DNA of 64,000 bases, taken from contig NC_018011.1 of the NCBI RefSeq assembly GCF_000265365.1, positions 2,807,501 through 2,871,500 of the forward strand. The letters run 5' to 3'. Below, one piece after another: positions 49,094 through 56,929 of the stretch. This stretch comes from Alistipes finegoldii DSM 17242. GTDB lineage: Bacteria > Bacteroidota > Bacteroidia > Bacteroidales > Rikenellaceae. The translations under genes and the position numbers were made by a program. The notes beneath the pieces were generated by a model, which was not told the origin of the DNA, did not search any database, and saw only the letters and a list, made by a program, of their open reading frames with translations. The first letter of the stretch is position 1, and every line of letters starts with the position of its first letter.

Positions 49094-49578
49094 TGCGCAT
49101 TTCCGAGCTGATAATCCGTTTCATCGACTGGTTCTACCGCAAGCCCGTCGCGGCGATCCTGCCGCGGCAGACGTTCCGTTATGTCGTTTGCGGCGGTGCG
49201 AACGTGGCGTTCAGCTGGGTGTGTTACTTTCTGGTTTATAATTTCGTCCTCGATAAGGAGCAGCTGGACCTCGGTTTCGTGGTTGTCTCTGCGTATGTCG
49301 CGACGATGCTGCTGATCTTTCCCTTCACGTTCTTCACCGGGTTCTGGCTGAACCGCTATGTGACATTCCGTCACTCGCCGCTGCCGACCGGGACGCAGTT
49401 GTTCCGTTATCTGCTGTCGATCGGCGGCTCGGTGGTCGTGAATTATGTCGGACTGAAATTTTTCGTGGAGTTCTGCGGCTTGTGGGCCACGCCGTCGCAG
49501 ATGCTGGCGACTTTCGTCACGATGATCTACAGCTATCTGGCCGCCAAATACTTCACCTTCCGCCATGCGGAGGTCTGA
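49093..49578 (+). CDS. GtrA family membrane protein
   Basis: A 161-residue protein with four membrane helices and the GtrA signatures FRYVVCGGANVAFSWVCYF, FWLNRYVTF and KYFTFRH. GtrA-like proteins flip or escort undecaprenyl-linked sugars. The ATG at 49093 overlaps the upstream stop by one base, and the adjacent in-frame upstream extension lies inside the SPOR domain and is not credible. Last gene of the operon. Confidence 0.9.
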   Translation: MRISELIIRFIDWFYRKPVAAILPRQTFRYVVCGGANVAFSWVCYFLVYNFVLDKEQLDLGFVVVSAYVATMLLIFPFTFFTGFWLNRYVTFRHSPLPTGTQLFRYLLSIGGSVVVNYVGLKFFVEFCGLWATPSQMLATFVTMIYSYLAAKYFTFRHAEV

Positions 49579-49594
49579 CGCCCCTCCCCGATCC

Positions 49595-49816
49595 TTACTC
49601 TATTATAACCTGCCCGGCGCCGTGGGAGAGGGCGAACACGTATTGGTATACGGCTTTCCACGCTTCGTCGCAAAATCCTGCGGGCTTTGCGTAATCGGCG
49701 TAAAATACCTGCCCTTCGTGCATCATGGGACACTTCGTGAACCCCGCCCCGGCATATTGGCGGGCGAGGTCCTCGTGGATCGTCGTTTTGAGAATGGTGA
49801 TTTTACAGCGTTTCAT
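49595..49816 (-). CDS. TIGR04076 family protein
   Basis: A 73-residue protein with the family pattern MKRCKITILKT at the start, CPMMHEGQVFYADYAKPAG-type residues in the middle and a Trp/Tyr-rich helix (DEAWKAVYQYVFALSHG). The function is unknown. It overlaps the end of uvrB by 14 nt, so it is probably translated from the same mRNA. Confidence 0.8.
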   Translation of the reverse strand: MKRCKITILKTTIHEDLARQYAGAGFTKCPMMHEGQVFYADYAKPAGFCDEAWKAVYQYVFALSHGAGQVIIE

Positions 49817-51878
49817 GGTGTGCTGTTTTGCGGGAATTTCCGTTGCCGGTCTCTTCCCTGAGTTTTTGCAGTTCGTACATCCGGTCGCGGAATTTCGCCG
49901 CGGCGAGGAAGTCGAGCGACTTGGCCGCACGCTCCATGTCTTCGCGCGCCTTGACGATCAGCGCATCGAGGTTTTCGCTCGCGGCATAAGTCTTCTGCAC
50001 GTCCGCCGCAGCCATGTAATGATCCTCGGCGATGGGGTAGACCGCCGCGATTTCCGGTACGTCGGTCCGCGTGGTCAGCAACGTGCTCTGTCCCGAACCG
50101 CTTCGCTGTGCGCGGCGCGGCAGCATGCCGTGCTCCATGTTGTAGCGCACCTGCTTCTCGCGGCGGCGGTTGCTCTGCTCGATGGCGTAGCGCATCGAAT
50201 CGGTGCAGGTGTCGGCATAGAGGATCACGTTGCCCTGTGAATGACGCGCCGCACGTCCCGCGATCTGCGTGAGCGAACGCACGTTGCGCAGGAATCCCTC
50301 CTTGTCGGCGTCGAGGATCGCCACCAATGCCACTTCGGGCAGGTCCAGACCTTCGCGCAGCAGGTTCACGCCCACCAGCACGTCGAACATGCCGGCCCGC
50401 AGGTCCTCCAGAATCTGTATGCGCTCCAGCGTATCCACGTCCGAGTGGATGTAGCGGTTGCGCACCCCCACGCGGTCGAAATATTTGGACAGCTCCTCGG
50501 CCATCCGCTTGGTGATGGTCGTCACGAGCACTTTGTCGTCGTTCTTCACCCGCTTGTCGATCTCTTCCAGCAGGTCGTCGATCTGGTTCATCGTTACGCG
50601 CACTTCGAGCGGCGGATCGACCAGCCCCGTGGGGCGGATCAGCTGCTCGACGATCACGCCTTCGCTCTTCATCAGCTCGTAATCCGCGGGCGTCGCGCTG
50701 ACGTAGATCGACGTGCCCTGCAGCTGTTCGAACTCGGCGAAGGTCACCGGACGGTTGTCCTTGGCCGCCGGGAGCCGGAACCCGTACTCCACGAGGTTCT
50801 CCTTGCGCGCGCGGTCGCCGCCGAACATGGCGTGCACCTGCGGGATGGTCACGTGGCTCTCGTCCACGACCAGCAGGTAGTCTTTCGGGAAGTAGTCGAT
50901 CAGGCAGAACGGACGCGTACCCTCGCTGCGGCCGTCGAAGTAGCGCGAGTAATTCTCGATGCCGGGGCAGTAGCCCAGCTCCTTGATCATCTCGATGTCG
51001 TATTCCACGCGCTGTTTGATGCGCTGGGCCTCCATCGGCCGCCCGGCCCGCTCGAAGAATTCGATCTGCCGGCCGAGGTCGAGGTATATCTGCTGTACGG
51101 CGCCGTTGATGCGCTCCTTCGTGGTTACGAAGAGACTCGTGGGGTAGAGCGTCAGGTTGTCGAGCGAATGGATGCGCTGTCCCGTCACGGGGTCGATGGT
51201 CTGGATGGCTTCGATCTCGTTGTCGTAGAACATCACGCGGAAACACTGGCTGCCGAACTCTCCGAACGCCGCCATGATGTCCACCGTGTCGCCGTTCACG
51301 CGGAACGTCGCAGGCTCCAGCTCCCGCTCGGTGCGGGTGTAGAGCGCTTCGACCAGCTTGTAGAGGAAGTGCTTGTAGCTGACGATCTGTCCGACCTTGA
51401 TGTCGATCGCCGTGGCGTGGAAATCCGCGGGATTGCCCGCGCCGTAGAGACACGACACGCTCGACACGACGATCACGTCGCGGCGCCCCGACAACAGCGT
51501 GGCGACGGTGCGCAGACGCAGTTTCTCGATCTCGGCATTGATCGAAAGGTCTTTTTCGATATAGGTGTCCGTCGAAGGCAGGTAGGCCTCCGGCTGGTAG
51601 TAATCGTAGTAGGAGACGAAATACTCCACGGCGTTTTCGGGAAAGAAGTTCCTGAATTCGCCGTAAAGCTGCGCCGCGAGGGTCTTGTTGTGGCTCAGGA
51701 CCAGCGTCGGCCGGTTCAGCTGCGCGACGACGTTGGCCACGGTGAAGGTCTTTCCCGAACCGGTGACGCCCAGCAGGGTGTTGTGTTTGGAGCCGTGGCG
51801 GATCGAGCCGACGAGCTGTTCGATCGCTTCCGGCTGGTCGCCCATCGGGGCGTAATCCGATACGAGTTTGAAATCCAT
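49803..51878 (-). CDS. uvrB: Excinuclease ABC subunit B
   Basis: A 691-residue helicase-like damage-recognition subunit of nucleotide excision repair. Walker A is GVTGSGKT (about 37-44), the beta-hairpin region has SYYDYYQPEAYLPSTDTYIEK, Walker B is VVDESH, motif VI has QIAGRAARH, and a C-terminal UvrB/UvrC motif lies at about 640-675. The start codon is 4 nt below a TATTTTTG box. A long open frame upstream on the same strand belongs to the antisense of dnaG and is not used. Confidence 0.97.
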   Translation of the reverse strand: MDFKLVSDYAPMGDQPEAIEQLVGSIRHGSKHNTLLGVTGSGKTFTVANVVAQLNRPTLVLSHNKTLAAQLYGEFRNFFPENAVEYFVSYYDYYQPEAYLPSTDTYIEKDLSINAEIEKLRLRTVATLLSGRRDVIVVSSVSCLYGAGNPADFHATAIDIKVGQIVSYKHFLYKLVEALYTRTERELEPATFRVNGDTVDIMAAFGEFGSQCFRVMFYDNEIEAIQTIDPVTGQRIHSLDNLTLYPTSLFVTTKERINGAVQQIYLDLGRQIEFFERAGRPMEAQRIKQRVEYDIEMIKELGYCPGIENYSRYFDGRSEGTRPFCLIDYFPKDYLLVVDESHVTIPQVHAMFGGDRARKENLVEYGFRLPAAKDNRPVTFAEFEQLQGTSIYVSATPADYELMKSEGVIVEQLIRPTGLVDPPLEVRVTMNQIDDLLEEIDKRVKNDDKVLVTTITKRMAEELSKYFDRVGVRNRYIHSDVDTLERIQILEDLRAGMFDVLVGVNLLREGLDLPEVALVAILDADKEGFLRNVRSLTQIAGRAARHSQGNVILYADTCTDSMRYAIEQSNRRREKQVRYNMEHGMLPRRAQRSGSGQSTLLTTRTDVPEIAAVYPIAEDHYMAAADVQKTYAASENLDALIVKAREDMERAAKSLDFLAAAKFRDRMYELQKLREETGNGNSRKTAHHETL

Positions 51879-51882
51879 AGGA

Positions 51883-51890
51883 CAAAAATA
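51883..51890 (-). promoter_or_regulatory. -7 box of uvrB, 4 nt from the start codon
   Basis: The minus strand reads TATTTTTG, then TCCT and the ATG at 51878. No good -33. Confidence 0.55.
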
Positions 51891-52033
51891 ACGATAAAAT
51901 CCGAAATAAATTGCGGCCTGAGCGAATACTCGTTTAAAATACCCGTATTCGGGCCGGGTGCGGCGCCGTCGCCTTTTTACGGGAATTTTGCGCCGAGGGG
52001 CCCGCTCTTCCGCTCCTTTTCCCGAATTATTCC

Positions 52034-52041
52034 TATCTTTG
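52034..52041 (+). promoter_or_regulatory. -7 box of dnaG, 5 nt from the start codon
   Basis: TATCTTTG, then CAGGT and the ATG at 52047. No good -33 at 17-20 nt. Confidence 0.6.
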
Positions 52042-52046
52042 CAGGT

Positions 52047-54020
52047 ATGATTGACAGGGAAACAGTAGACCGCATTTACGCCGCCGCCAATATCGTGGAT
52101 ATTATCGGCGAATACGTCACGCTCAAACGCAAGGGCGTGAACTATCAGGCCTGCTGTCCGTTCCATAACGAGAAGACCCCTTCGTTCGTCGTCTCGCCCT
52201 CGAAGGGCGTCTACAAGTGCTTCGGCTGCGGCAAAGGCGGCAACGCCGTCACTTTCCTGATGGAGCACGAGAACATCACCTATCCCGAAGCCCTGAAGAT
52301 GGTGGCCAAGCGCTACGGCATCGAGGTCAAGGAGAAGGAGATGACCGACGAGGAGGTGCGCCGCAACGACGACCGCGAAAGCATGTTTGCGCTCAACGGC
52401 TGGGCTGCCGACTATTTCGCCGATTACCTCCACCACGAGACCGAAGGCATGAGCGTGGGCATGACCTATTTCCGCCAGAAGCGCGGCATGGCCGACGCCA
52501 CGATCAAGAAGTTCGGTCTCGGTTTCTGTCCGGCCAAAGGCGACCGGATGTCGAAAGACGCACTGGCGGCGGGGTATAAGAAGGAGTTTCTGGTTGCGAC
52601 GGGACTTTCGCTCCAGCGCGAGAGCGACGGATCGCTCTACGACCGTTTCCGCGACCGCGTGATCTTTCCGGTCCACAATATTTCGGGCCGCATCGTCGCT
52701 TTCGGCGGCCGTACGCTGCGTACCGACAAGACGGTCGCCAAGTACCAGAATTCCCCCGAAAGCGAGATATACAGCAAAAAGCGGGAGCTTTACGGACTTT
52801 ATTTCGCCAAAAAGGCAATCCAGCAGCTCGACTTCGCCATCATGGTCGAAGGATATACCGACGTGATTTCGATGCATCAGGCCGGTGTCGAAAACGTCGT
52901 CGCTTCGTCCGGCACTTCGCTTACGACCGAGCAGATACGCCTGCTGAACCGCTTTACGAAGAATATCACCGTCATTTACGACGGCGACTCGGCGGGTATC
53001 CACGCTTCGCTGCGCGGTATCGACATGATCCTCAAGGAGGGCATGAACGTGCGCGTGGTGCTGCTGCCCGAACCCGAAGACCCCGACTCCTTCGCCCGGA
53101 CGCATACGGCCGCCGAACTGCAGGAGTATATCCGCGCCAACGAGCAGGATTTCCTTGCCTTCAAGGCCAGACTGCTGCTGCAGGACGCCGAGGGCGACCC
53201 GATCAAGAAGGCGGCCCTTATCGGCGACATGGTGCAGTCGATCGCGCAGATTCCCGATCCGATCCAGCGGTCGGTTTATATCAAGGAGTGCGCCCGCATC
53301 ATGGACATCGACGAGAACATCCTCATCTCGGAGGTGGCCCGCAAGCGCATGTCCACCACAGGGGACCGCGAGACGGACGAATTCGTCCGCCGTCAGACGG
53401 CCCAGCGGCGCGCCGAAGTGCGGGAGCCGGAGGTCGAGTTTGTGAAGCAGGTGCAGGCCGGCAGCAGCGTCGAGGCGCTCGAACGCGAACTGGTGAAATA
53501 CCTGCTGAAGTACGGCCACTGCTCGTTCGACTTCAAAGAGGGGCGTACGATGGTGGCGTGCAACGTCGCCGAGGTGATCTTCATGGAACTTGACAGCGAC
53601 GGACTCTCGTTCAGCAACCCGCTGTACGACAAGATTCTGGCGACCTACCGGGAGCAGTGGAAGCTGCTCGGCACCGGAGCGGAGGTGCCGGCGCACTTTT
53701 TTCTGAACCACCCCGATCCGGAGGTGTGCAACGTGTCGGTGGACATCCTCACGTCGGACGACAATTATGTTCCCAGCGAGTTGTGGCGGCGCAAGGAGAT
53801 TCATATCGACACCGATGCCGAGATGCTGGCCGTGGGTGTGCCGAAGGCCGTGACGCTCTACAAGTCGAAGGTGATCGAGGGCTATATCAAGGAGTGGCAG
53901 GCCAAACTTGCCGACGAGAGCCTGACCGAGGAGCAGCAGAACGAGGTGATCCAGCGGCTGGCCGGCTTCAACAAGGTGAAGGTGACTATTGCAAGGAAAT
54001 TGCAGCGGCTGATCTTGTAG
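52047..54020 (+). CDS. dnaG: DNA primase
   Basis: A 657-residue primase. The CHC2 zinc ribbon is at the N-terminus (CCPFHNEKTPSF, then CFGCGKGG, with Cys and His ligands). The TOPRIM catalytic domain follows with MVEGYTDVISMHQAG and VIYDGDSAG. The C-terminal helicase-binding part has an extra charged region. It makes RNA primers at replication forks. The true start is the ATG at 52047, where the CHC2 domain begins. The open frame continuing far upstream overlaps uvrB antisense and is rejected. The 207 nt after it have no gene. Confidence 0.97.
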   Translation: MIDRETVDRIYAAANIVDIIGEYVTLKRKGVNYQACCPFHNEKTPSFVVSPSKGVYKCFGCGKGGNAVTFLMEHENITYPEALKMVAKRYGIEVKEKEMTDEEVRRNDDRESMFALNGWAADYFADYLHHETEGMSVGMTYFRQKRGMADATIKKFGLGFCPAKGDRMSKDALAAGYKKEFLVATGLSLQRESDGSLYDRFRDRVIFPVHNISGRIVAFGGRTLRTDKTVAKYQNSPESEIYSKKRELYGLYFAKKAIQQLDFAIMVEGYTDVISMHQAGVENVVASSGTSLTTEQIRLLNRFTKNITVIYDGDSAGIHASLRGIDMILKEGMNVRVVLLPEPEDPDSFARTHTAAELQEYIRANEQDFLAFKARLLLQDAEGDPIKKAALIGDMVQSIAQIPDPIQRSVYIKECARIMDIDENILISEVARKRMSTTGDRETDEFVRRQTAQRRAEVREPEVEFVKQVQAGSSVEALERELVKYLLKYGHCSFDFKEGRTMVACNVAEVIFMELDSDGLSFSNPLYDKILATYREQWKLLGTGAEVPAHFFLNHPDPEVCNVSVDILTSDDNYVPSELWRRKEIHIDTDAEMLAVGVPKAVTLYKSKVIEGYIKEWQAKLADESLTEEQQNEVIQRLAGFNKVKVTIARKLQRLIL

Positions 54021-54227
54021 CCGCCGGAATAATATATGTGGTGTTTTGAATTTTTAACGAAAAAAGGGGCGGGTATCGGGTCGTACACGTATCACTACGC
54101 ATACCGTGTGCAAACAGAAAATAAACAGAAAGATGTGTAAAACATATCAAAGATAAAAGAATTAGTTACCTTGACCGATTCCCACCCCTGCGAATAAATG
54201 GGCAATTATTGTGCCGTTTCCGAGTAT

Positions 54228-54692
54228 ATGAGTGAACAGAAAAATATAAATATCCGCAACAAGCGCGCGACGTTCGACTATGAGATTCTGGAAGAGTACG
54301 TTGCGGGCGTCGTATTGGTCGGCACCGAGATCAAGTCGATCCGTGCGGGCCGGGCTTCGCTGACCGATTCGTTCTGCTATTTCGACCGCGGCGAGCTTTG
54401 GATCCGCGGCGTCAATATCGCCGAGTACGCGTGGGGCACCTGCAACAACCACACGCCGCGCCGCGACCGCAAGCTGCTGCTCAACCGCCGCGAGCTGGAC
54501 AAACTCCAGCGCGCCGGACAGGACAAGGGCCTTACGATCGTGGGCCTGCGCATGTTTCTCAACGAGCGCGGGCTGGTGAAGATCGTCATAGGACTTGCCC
54601 GCGGCCGCAAAACCTACGACAAACGCGAATACCTGAAGGAAAACGACGCCAAGCGGGAGATCGACAAGGCGATGAAAAACTACAGACGATGA
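54228..54692 (+). CDS. smpB: SsrA-binding protein SmpB
   Basis: A 154-residue tmRNA partner for trans-translation. The family motifs NKRATFDYEILEEYVAG, VGTEIKSIRAGRASL and the C-terminal KTYDKREYLKENDAKREIDKA helix are present. The ATG at 54228 (MSEQKNINI) gives the standard length. A start 30 nt upstream would add ten unconserved residues. The stop overlaps the next start (ATGA). The tmRNA gene is not in the window. Confidence 0.96.
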   Translation: MSEQKNINIRNKRATFDYEILEEYVAGVVLVGTEIKSIRAGRASLTDSFCYFDRGELWIRGVNIAEYAWGTCNNHTPRRDRKLLLNRRELDKLQRAGQDKGLTIVGLRMFLNERGLVKIVIGLARGRKTYDKREYLKENDAKREIDKAMKNYRR

Positions 54693-55465
54693 TACGGGCG
54701 ATTTTTCTGGATGTGGACGGGACGCTGATCAGTTTCAGTACGCATGAAATTCCCGCTTCGGCGCGCCGGGCATTGACGCAGGCGCATGAGCGCGGCGTAC
54801 GGCTCTTTATCGCCACGGGGCGCGCCGCGAACGATCTCGGACCGCTCGAAGGAATTCCTTACGACGGCGTGGTGTCGCTCAACGGCGCCCGTTGTGTGGC
54901 CAACGACGGGCGTGTCGTCAGCCTGCATCCGATTCCGCGGGCCGATTTCGAACGCGCTTTGGCGCTCTCCGAGGAGCAGGACTTTGCAATGGGGCTGGAA
55001 CTGGAGGAGGGCGTTTTCGTCAATCGCGTGACGCCCGACGTCAAGCGGGTCGCGCATATGGTGGCGCATCCGGTGCCCGAACAGACCGACCTGCGCGAGC
55101 TTTTCGGCCGGGTCGAATGCTGTCAGCTCTGCTTCTATTTCGACGCGGAGACCCAGCGGCGGGTCATGGCCGAGCTGCCGACACTCGTGGCGAGCCGCTG
55201 GTGCCCGATTTTCGCCGATGTCAATGTCGCCGGCATCGACAAGGCGACCGGAATGGAGGAGTTTATGCGCAGTTACGGCTTCTCGGCGGCCGAGGTCGCG
55301 GCGTTCGGCGACGGCGGCAACGACGTGGCGATGCTGCGTGCCGCAGGAGTAGGCGTGGCGATGGGCAACGCCTGCGACGAGGCGCTGAACGCCGCCGACT
55401 ACGTGACCGCTTCGGTCGATGACGACGGTATCGCAAAGGCGTTGGCGCATCTGGGGGTGATTTGA
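54689..55465 (+). CDS. Cof-type HAD hydrolase
   Basis: A 258-residue HAD phosphatase of the Cof subfamily. Motif I is FLDVDGTL (nucleophile and acid Asp near 8 and 10), motif II is ATGRA, motif III lysine is in GIDKATGME, and motif IV is FGDGGNDVAML. The C2-type cap lies between. Typical substrates are small phosphorylated metabolites such as sugar phosphates or FMN/PLP. Coupled to smpB by an ATGA overlap. Confidence 0.93.
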   Translation: MIRAIFLDVDGTLISFSTHEIPASARRALTQAHERGVRLFIATGRAANDLGPLEGIPYDGVVSLNGARCVANDGRVVSLHPIPRADFERALALSEEQDFAMGLELEEGVFVNRVTPDVKRVAHMVAHPVPEQTDLRELFGRVECCQLCFYFDAETQRRVMAELPTLVASRWCPIFADVNVAGIDKATGMEEFMRSYGFSAAEVAAFGDGGNDVAMLRAAGVGVAMGNACDEALNAADYVTASVDDDGIAKALAHLGVI

Positions 55466-55522
55466 CGGGGCGGCGCATGCGCCGGCGGGAACGGAAGTTG
55501 GTGAGGTAAATTACAAAATCAT

Positions 55523-56230
55523 ATGAGTCTTATTCTTTGTATCGAGACCGGCACGGACATCTGTTCGGTCGGTATTGCGAAAGACGGGGAGTTGCTTTCG
55601 CTGCGCGAGAGCGACGAGGGGCGCGATCATGCCCGCAAGGTCGGCGTATTTGTCGATGAGCTTCTGCGCGAGACGGGTATTGCGCCCGACGAGCTGGACG
55701 CCGTGGCGGTCGGCAAAGGTCCCGGCTCCTATACGGGACTGCGCATCGGCGTGTCGTTCGCCAAGGGATTGTGTTACGGATTGCAGAAGCCGCTGATCGC
55801 CGTGGGATCGCTCGACGCGCTGACGGAGGTTGCCCGCGAAGATTACGAAGCGGGTATTCTTTCTGTTTCCGACTGGGACCGTGCGCTGCTCTGCCCGATG
55901 GTCGATGCCCGCCGCATGGAGGTTTATGCGCAGGTCTTCGATGCGGAGGGCCGTCCGCAGAACGAGGTTACGGCCGAGGTGATCGATGCCGGCAGCTTCC
56001 GGGAATTCCGGGAGCAGGGCCGTCCGTTCGTGATTTTCGGCAGCGGCGCTCGCAAATGCGCCGAGGTGCTTGTCGGCGCCGAGTTCGTCGAGGTGGCCCC
56101 TTCGGCCCGCGGTCTTGCGCGGCTGGCCCAGCAGGCGCTCGACGAAGGCCGTACGGAGGATATCGCTTACTTCGAACCTTTTTACCTGAAGGATTTCGTC
56201 GTCACGACCTCGAAGAAAAGTCTGTTTTAG
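55523..56230 (+). CDS. tsaB: tRNA threonylcarbamoyladenosine synthesis protein TsaB
   Basis: A 235-residue protein of the ASKHA fold. Landmarks are the N-terminal ILCIETGTDICSVGI, the GPGSYTGLRIGVSFAKGLCYGL segment (in parts) and the VDARRMEVYAQ strand. It forms the TsaBD core with TsaD and modifies A37 of ANN-decoding tRNAs. TsaD is not in this window. It stands 57 nt after the HAD gene. Confidence 0.94.
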   Translation: MSLILCIETGTDICSVGIAKDGELLSLRESDEGRDHARKVGVFVDELLRETGIAPDELDAVAVGKGPGSYTGLRIGVSFAKGLCYGLQKPLIAVGSLDALTEVAREDYEAGILSVSDWDRALLCPMVDARRMEVYAQVFDAEGRPQNEVTAEVIDAGSFREFREQGRPFVIFGSGARKCAEVLVGAEFVEVAPSARGLARLAQQALDEGRTEDIAYFEPFYLKDFVVTTSKKSLF

Positions 56231-56245
56231 TTCCGTTGCCGACAT

Positions 56246-56812
56246 ATGACCGAAGCGGAACTGGTAAAGAGTCTTTCGGAGCGGTTCTATTCGGACTTCG
56301 CAGATACGGTGGCCCGGCGGGTGCGCGATGCGGGGGCGGTGGAGCTGCTTTATCGGGTGGCGACCTCGCCGTATGCTAACCTGCCGAAGCCTGCGAGACA
56401 CAAAGCGGCTTTCCGGAGCGCCTATGTGCTCGAAAAGATCTATTTCGCCGCTCCCGATGCGTTCATGCCCTTCGCCGGAGCGTTCTGCGACAGGGACTTC
56501 CCCGCTTGTACGGACCGGAGCGCGCAGCGCCATTTCGCAAAGATCATGGCCGACCTGCTGGGACGTTATACGCCCGATTCCTCTTCGCTGGAGCGGATCG
56601 CCGAGACGGCGGCGCAGTGGGCCGCCGATCCCGGCACGAAGGTCGCGGTGCGGATCTGGGCCGTCGAGGTGCTGAAACACTGCCGTGAGCGGGTCGGCTG
56701 GGTAGCGGAGGCGTGGGACGATCTTGTCGAGACGATGGCGCACGGCGCGACGCCGGGCATCGAATGCCGGATGCGCAAGAGCTGGAAGCCGGGCCGGAGC
56801 GACAAAGCCTGA
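56246..56812 (+). CDS. Conserved hypothetical alpha-helical protein
   Basis: A 188-residue protein that is almost entirely helical, with repeats of two-helix units (ARHKAAFRSAYVLEKIYFAAPD, HFAKIMADLLGRY, VAVRIWAVEVLKHCRE) reminiscent of HEAT-type repeats. I do not recognise a named family. It begins 15 nt after tsaB and ends before a strong terminator, so it is the last gene of the smpB operon and may function with translation or tRNA modification. Confidence 0.65.
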   Translation: MTEAELVKSLSERFYSDFADTVARRVRDAGAVELLYRVATSPYANLPKPARHKAAFRSAYVLEKIYFAAPDAFMPFAGAFCDRDFPACTDRSAQRHFAKIMADLLGRYTPDSSSLERIAETAAQWAADPGTKVAVRIWAVEVLKHCRERVGWVAEAWDDLVETMAHGATPGIECRMRKSWKPGRSDKA

Positions 56813-56875
56813 AAAAATAATCCGGGATTAATTCGGACCCGGGATGAGTCCGGAGCATGTAATACCTCGGAAAAC

Positions 56876-56910
56876 AAAAATCCCCGTGAACTTGCTTCGC
56901 GGGGATTTTT
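56876..56910. terminator. Bidirectional terminator
   Basis: AAAAATCCCCGTG and CGCGGGGATTTTT (one G-U pair) with a 9-nt loop, between convergent genes, with T and A runs on both sides. Confidence 0.9.
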
Positions 56911-56929
56911 GTTGCGGTATGTCGTCCGG

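Noticed and set aside
50241..52046. Open frame upstream of and in phase with dnaG
   Set aside because: It overlaps uvrB antisense. The CHC2 domain starts at 52047, directly after a promoter box.
51879..53804. Open frame upstream of and in phase with uvrB
   Set aside because: It lies antisense to dnaG. UvrB begins at the conserved MDFKL with a -7 box 4 nt upstream.
54149..54156. TATCTTTG box on the minus strand in the dnaG-smpB gap
   Set aside because: There is no minus-strand gene downstream that it could serve, so it is probably a chance match.
56826..56857. Two similar 15-bp units (CCGGGAT...CGGA) before the terminator
   Set aside because: Only two imperfect copies in noncoding sequence, too little to support a function.
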